NCBI GenBank assembly: GCA_963822595.1
Contig: CAWGIG010000001.1
Coordinates: forward strand, 434,001-498,000
Length of the DNA: 64,000 nt
From: CAVRUH01 sp963822595
GTDB taxonomy: Bacteria > Chlamydiota > Chlamydiia > Chlamydiales > Waddliaceae
Direction of reading: 5' to 3'
Positions within the stretch are counted from its first letter, which is position 1; each line of letters starts with the position of its first letter. A program made the position numbers and the translations under genes. The notes under the pieces are model-generated. The model saw nothing but the letters and a program-made list of their open reading frames with translations. It did not search any database and was not told the DNA's origin. Shown in pieces: positions 62,274-64,000 of this stretch.

Positions 62274-62813
62274 GTGGAAACAGTTCAAAATTATTGGAAA
62301 TTCTTTCTATTTGAAGGACTTGCTCTCTTTTTATTAGGTATTTTAGCTATTTGCTCCCCTGAAATAACAACTTTTAGCCTCGAATTTTTAATCGGTGCGT
62401 TATTAGTGGTCAGCGGTATTGTGCAATTTATCCGTGCCGTGAAAGCAACGAGAGATTCAGGATTCTTTGCTTATCTCGCAGCTCTTGTGACTTTTGTCGC
62501 AGGTATACTGGTATTTGCTCATCCATTGATCGGTACAATGACTCTTACTCTTCTGATGGCCACCTACTTTATGGTGCAGGGATTCCTCTATATATTCTAT
62601 TCGATCAGCATGTGGTCTCTCTTGAAGTGGAAGGGTTTATTGCTCAATGGAATTTTATCATTAGCCTTAGGAATTCTTATCTGGCAAGGCTGGCCGAATA
62701 ATTCTCTCTGGGTTCTGGGCTTATACCTAGGAATCTATCTTGTATTCCTTGGAATAGGACTTGTAATGATAGCTTTCCAATTGAAAAGAGTTCATTCGAC
62801 TGCTCATAGATAA
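62274..62813 (+). CDS. HdeD-family (DUF308) membrane protein
   Basis: The 179-aa protein starts with GTG at 62274, 7 nt after AGAGG (62262-62266). Six hydrophobic segments (about 12-30, 35-55, 62-82, 88-110, 120-138, 145-168) match HdeD proteins with their repeated (G)LLxxxGIxQ halves (LLVVSGIVQFIRA, YFMVQGFLYIFY). E. coli HdeD is acid-resistance associated; the molecular role is unknown. A terminator follows. Confidence 0.85.
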   Translation: METVQNYWKFFLFEGLALFLLGILAICSPEITTFSLEFLIGALLVVSGIVQFIRAVKATRDSGFFAYLAALVTFVAGILVFAHPLIGTMTLTLLMATYFMVQGFLYIFYSISMWSLLKWKGLLLNGILSLALGILIWQGWPNNSLWVLGLYLGIYLVFLGIGLVMIAFQLKRVHSTAHR

Positions 62814-62820
62814 CAGAATA

Positions 62821-62865
62821 AAAGACCTTGAAGCAGCTTAGCCGCTTTTAGGTCTTTTTTATTTT
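62821..62865 (+). terminator. Rho-independent terminator after the HdeD gene
   Basis: AAAGACCT and AAGC pair with GCTT and AGGTCTTT around AGCTTAGCC, followed by a T-rich run (62853-62867). The stem includes the stop codon of the convergent small gene (62848-62850). Confidence 0.75.
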
Positions 62866-63051
62866 TTCACTATAAGCCATAAACATCCAATAACTTAAGC
62901 TCCCATTAACAATAAATCCAACGACATCCACCCACAATGGAAGGGAATATCCTCCGATGATGATGGAAAAGTCAAAGTACAATCGCGAAAGATGAAGCAA
63001 GGTTTCAACGGAAAGAATTAGCCCGGCAACTAACAACGCTGTATTTTTCAT
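62848..63051 (-). CDS. Small two-helix membrane protein
   Basis: The 67-aa protein has two hydrophobic segments (residues 4-22 and 40-60) and a basic C-terminus (SEKIKKT). GAGG lies 7 nt before the ATG, which supports a real gene. No family identified. The stop codon lies in the opposing terminator hairpin. Confidence 0.65.
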   Translation of the reverse strand: MKNTALLVAGLILSVETLLHLSRLYFDFSIIIGGYSLPLWVDVVGFIVNGSLSYWMFMAYSEKIKKT

Positions 63052-63107
63052 AAATAACCTCGGTTATATGATCCAACAATAGGGATATTTATATTAAAGT
63101 CAAGGGG

Positions 63108-63173
63108 GATGGACGGAATGGACAACATGGACAGAAGGGACGACATGGATATCTAGTCCATGTCGTCCATTTT
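63108..63173. repeat. Intergenic palindrome, family P6, short copy
   Basis: ATGGACGGAATGGACAACATGGACA repeats (63110-63150) partly pair with ATGTCGTCCAT near 63159-63170. It is a shorter relative of 52432-52527. Confidence 0.6.
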
Positions 63174-63182
63174 AGCGAGTGC

Positions 63183-64000
63183 TTAATTCAGCTGGAGAGT
63201 GTAAACAGGAACGATAGGATTGCCTGTTTGCAACGCAAGTAACTGAGAAATAAGCGAGAATGTTGACTTCGATGAGAGGTCAGTATCGCGAATATAGAAG
63301 ACATGGCCACGATATTCGACAGATACAGCTACATCACAAGGATCACATACATCCGCGTGAATATCTATAATGCCACCAAGAACATTACTCCAGTCAAAGA
63401 AGTTACCCTCTCTGTCAACTGTAGTAGTGACTAACCCATATTCTTGATCTCTTGAAGGCGCATGAACACCTTGTGACAAGAAGTAAAGAATGCTCATTGG
63501 AGACCGAGTATCCACATGCACTTCATTACCAACATTTTCACGGCTGTGATAAGGAACCAATCTAATAACATAGGTATCAGGATCAAGATTTAGGAGGTGC
63601 CAAATTCTATTCATAATGTTTTTATCAGCAGTCTTTTCATCAATCTGAATGACGAAATCGAATTTCCCTGTTTTCTCGTTCGCATCGGCAACAATTTCAA
63701 TATCTTCATTCACTTCTAACCTATGAAGAAGCTGTGTTAACTCAAGAAAGTCTCTGTACTCAGGAGCCAAACTCGGTGTGGGTCTCGAAGCCGATACCGC
63801 ATTATTCAAACCATTTAATCTTTGAACGCAGCAACGTAGAATACGGTCAATTCTCCATCCAGAGGAATTTAAGAGGTACATTGTTTGGATGGAAATCGGT
63901 GACATCATTTGCTTTACCAAGCCTTCACCTTTTAGAGGCTGATAAGTCGTCGTTGGTTTTTCAAGCAGTGACATTCCAACAGTCGGTGAAGTTACAACTC
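63183..64000 (-). CDS. Unrecognised protein, 5' end outside window
   Basis: The frame is open to the window edge, so the start may lie beyond it; the first internal ATG is at 63974. At least 263 aa. A conserved-looking order GEGLVKQMMSPISIQTMYLL, SGWRIDRILRCCVQRLNGL, PTPSLAPEYRDFLELTQLL, then DTRSPMSILYFLSQGV is reminiscent of a bacterial lipoprotein family of unknown function whose name I cannot recall; the N-terminal lipobox would be outside the window. The rest shows beta-rich stretches (VYTLQLN end). No enzymatic motif visible. Confidence 0.65.
   Translation of the reverse strand, partial: VVTSPTVGMSLLEKPTTTYQPLKGEGLVKQMMSPISIQTMYLLNSSGWRIDRILRCCVQRLNGLNNAVSASRPTPSLAPEYRDFLELTQLLHRLEVNEDIEIVADANEKTGKFDFVIQIDEKTADKNIMNRIWHLLNLDPDTYVIRLVPYHSRENVGNEVHVDTRSPMSILYFLSQGVHAPSRDQEYGLVTTTVDREGNFFDWSNVLGGIIDIHADVCDPCDVAVSVEYRGHVFYIRDTDLSSKSTFSLISQLLALQTGNPIVPVYTLQLN

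Overview
The window looks like a chromosomal stretch of an environmental chlamydia (Chlamydiota, the Parachlamydia/Protochlamydia/Waddlia/Simkania side rather than Chlamydia itself). Three gene blocks match arrangements I remember from Chlamydia: rnz followed by xerC; a DUF164-type zinc-ribbon protein directly upstream of rnpB; and glyA-clpP-dapF-UPF0158. Added to these conserved blocks are eukaryote-like proteins typical of amoeba-associated chlamydiae: a HECT ubiquitin ligase, an ankyrin/F-box-like protein, a BTB protein with a membrane hairpin, a serpin and a 2-oxoglutarate oxygenase. The DNA is moderately AT-rich. I found no tRNA, rRNA, transposase, phage or CRISPR array.

Layout. 0-2.6 kb: 3' end of a giant DUF3638/DUF3645-type gene, split by a frameshift. 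2.9-6.8 kb: rnz, xerC, divergent exported msrA/msrB, and a TVP38-type membrane protein. 6.9-8.7 kb: a HECT ligase split into two overlapping ORFs. 8.9-16.9 kb: a HAD phosphatase and an unrecognised giant protein (about 2430 aa if its two ORFs are joined). 17.0-20.3 kb: two copies of a large nested palindrome bracketing a GyrI-like protein, a 2OG oxygenase and a serpin. 20.3-23.1 kb: an unknown 767-aa protein and a Gly-rich exported protein. 23.3-30.6 kb: a minus-strand sugar/glycolipid operon. 30.7-42.8 kb: an insulinase peptidase, a CYTH protein and several unknown or exported proteins, including ANK/F-box and a linear amide hydrolase. 43-53.7 kb: proS, two hydrophilic unknown proteins, an MBL hydrolase, an ABC-F protein, a P-loop kinase-like protein, the BTB protein, rnpB and the zinc-ribbon protein. 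53.8-59.5 kb: operon pfkB-like, glyA, clpP, dapF, UPF0158, release-factor-like. 59.8-64 kb: CPA1 antiporter, SDR, HdeD-like protein, small membrane protein and a partial unknown gene.

How the genes fit together. The conserved genes cover tRNA processing, translation, proteolysis, one-carbon and lysine/peptidoglycan precursor metabolism, and methionine-sulfoxide repair in the envelope. The accessory genes point to host interaction: three different ubiquitin-system architectures (HECT; F-box for SCF; BTB for CUL3), a protease inhibitor, and exported hydrolases. The sugar operon probably makes a modified amino-sugar or a polyprenyl-linked sugar.

Two properties cut across the window. First, intergenic spaces are unusually rich in long palindromes of at least nine sequence families. 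The largest (three copies) consists of small hairpins whose stems change in compensated fashion between copies. Second, four genes are broken or over-extended in the same way: a +1 shift that removal of one base from a 4-nt homopolymer repairs. This suggests a consensus artefact or very recent mutation rather than four real gene splits. All assignments are from reading the sequence; no database search was run.
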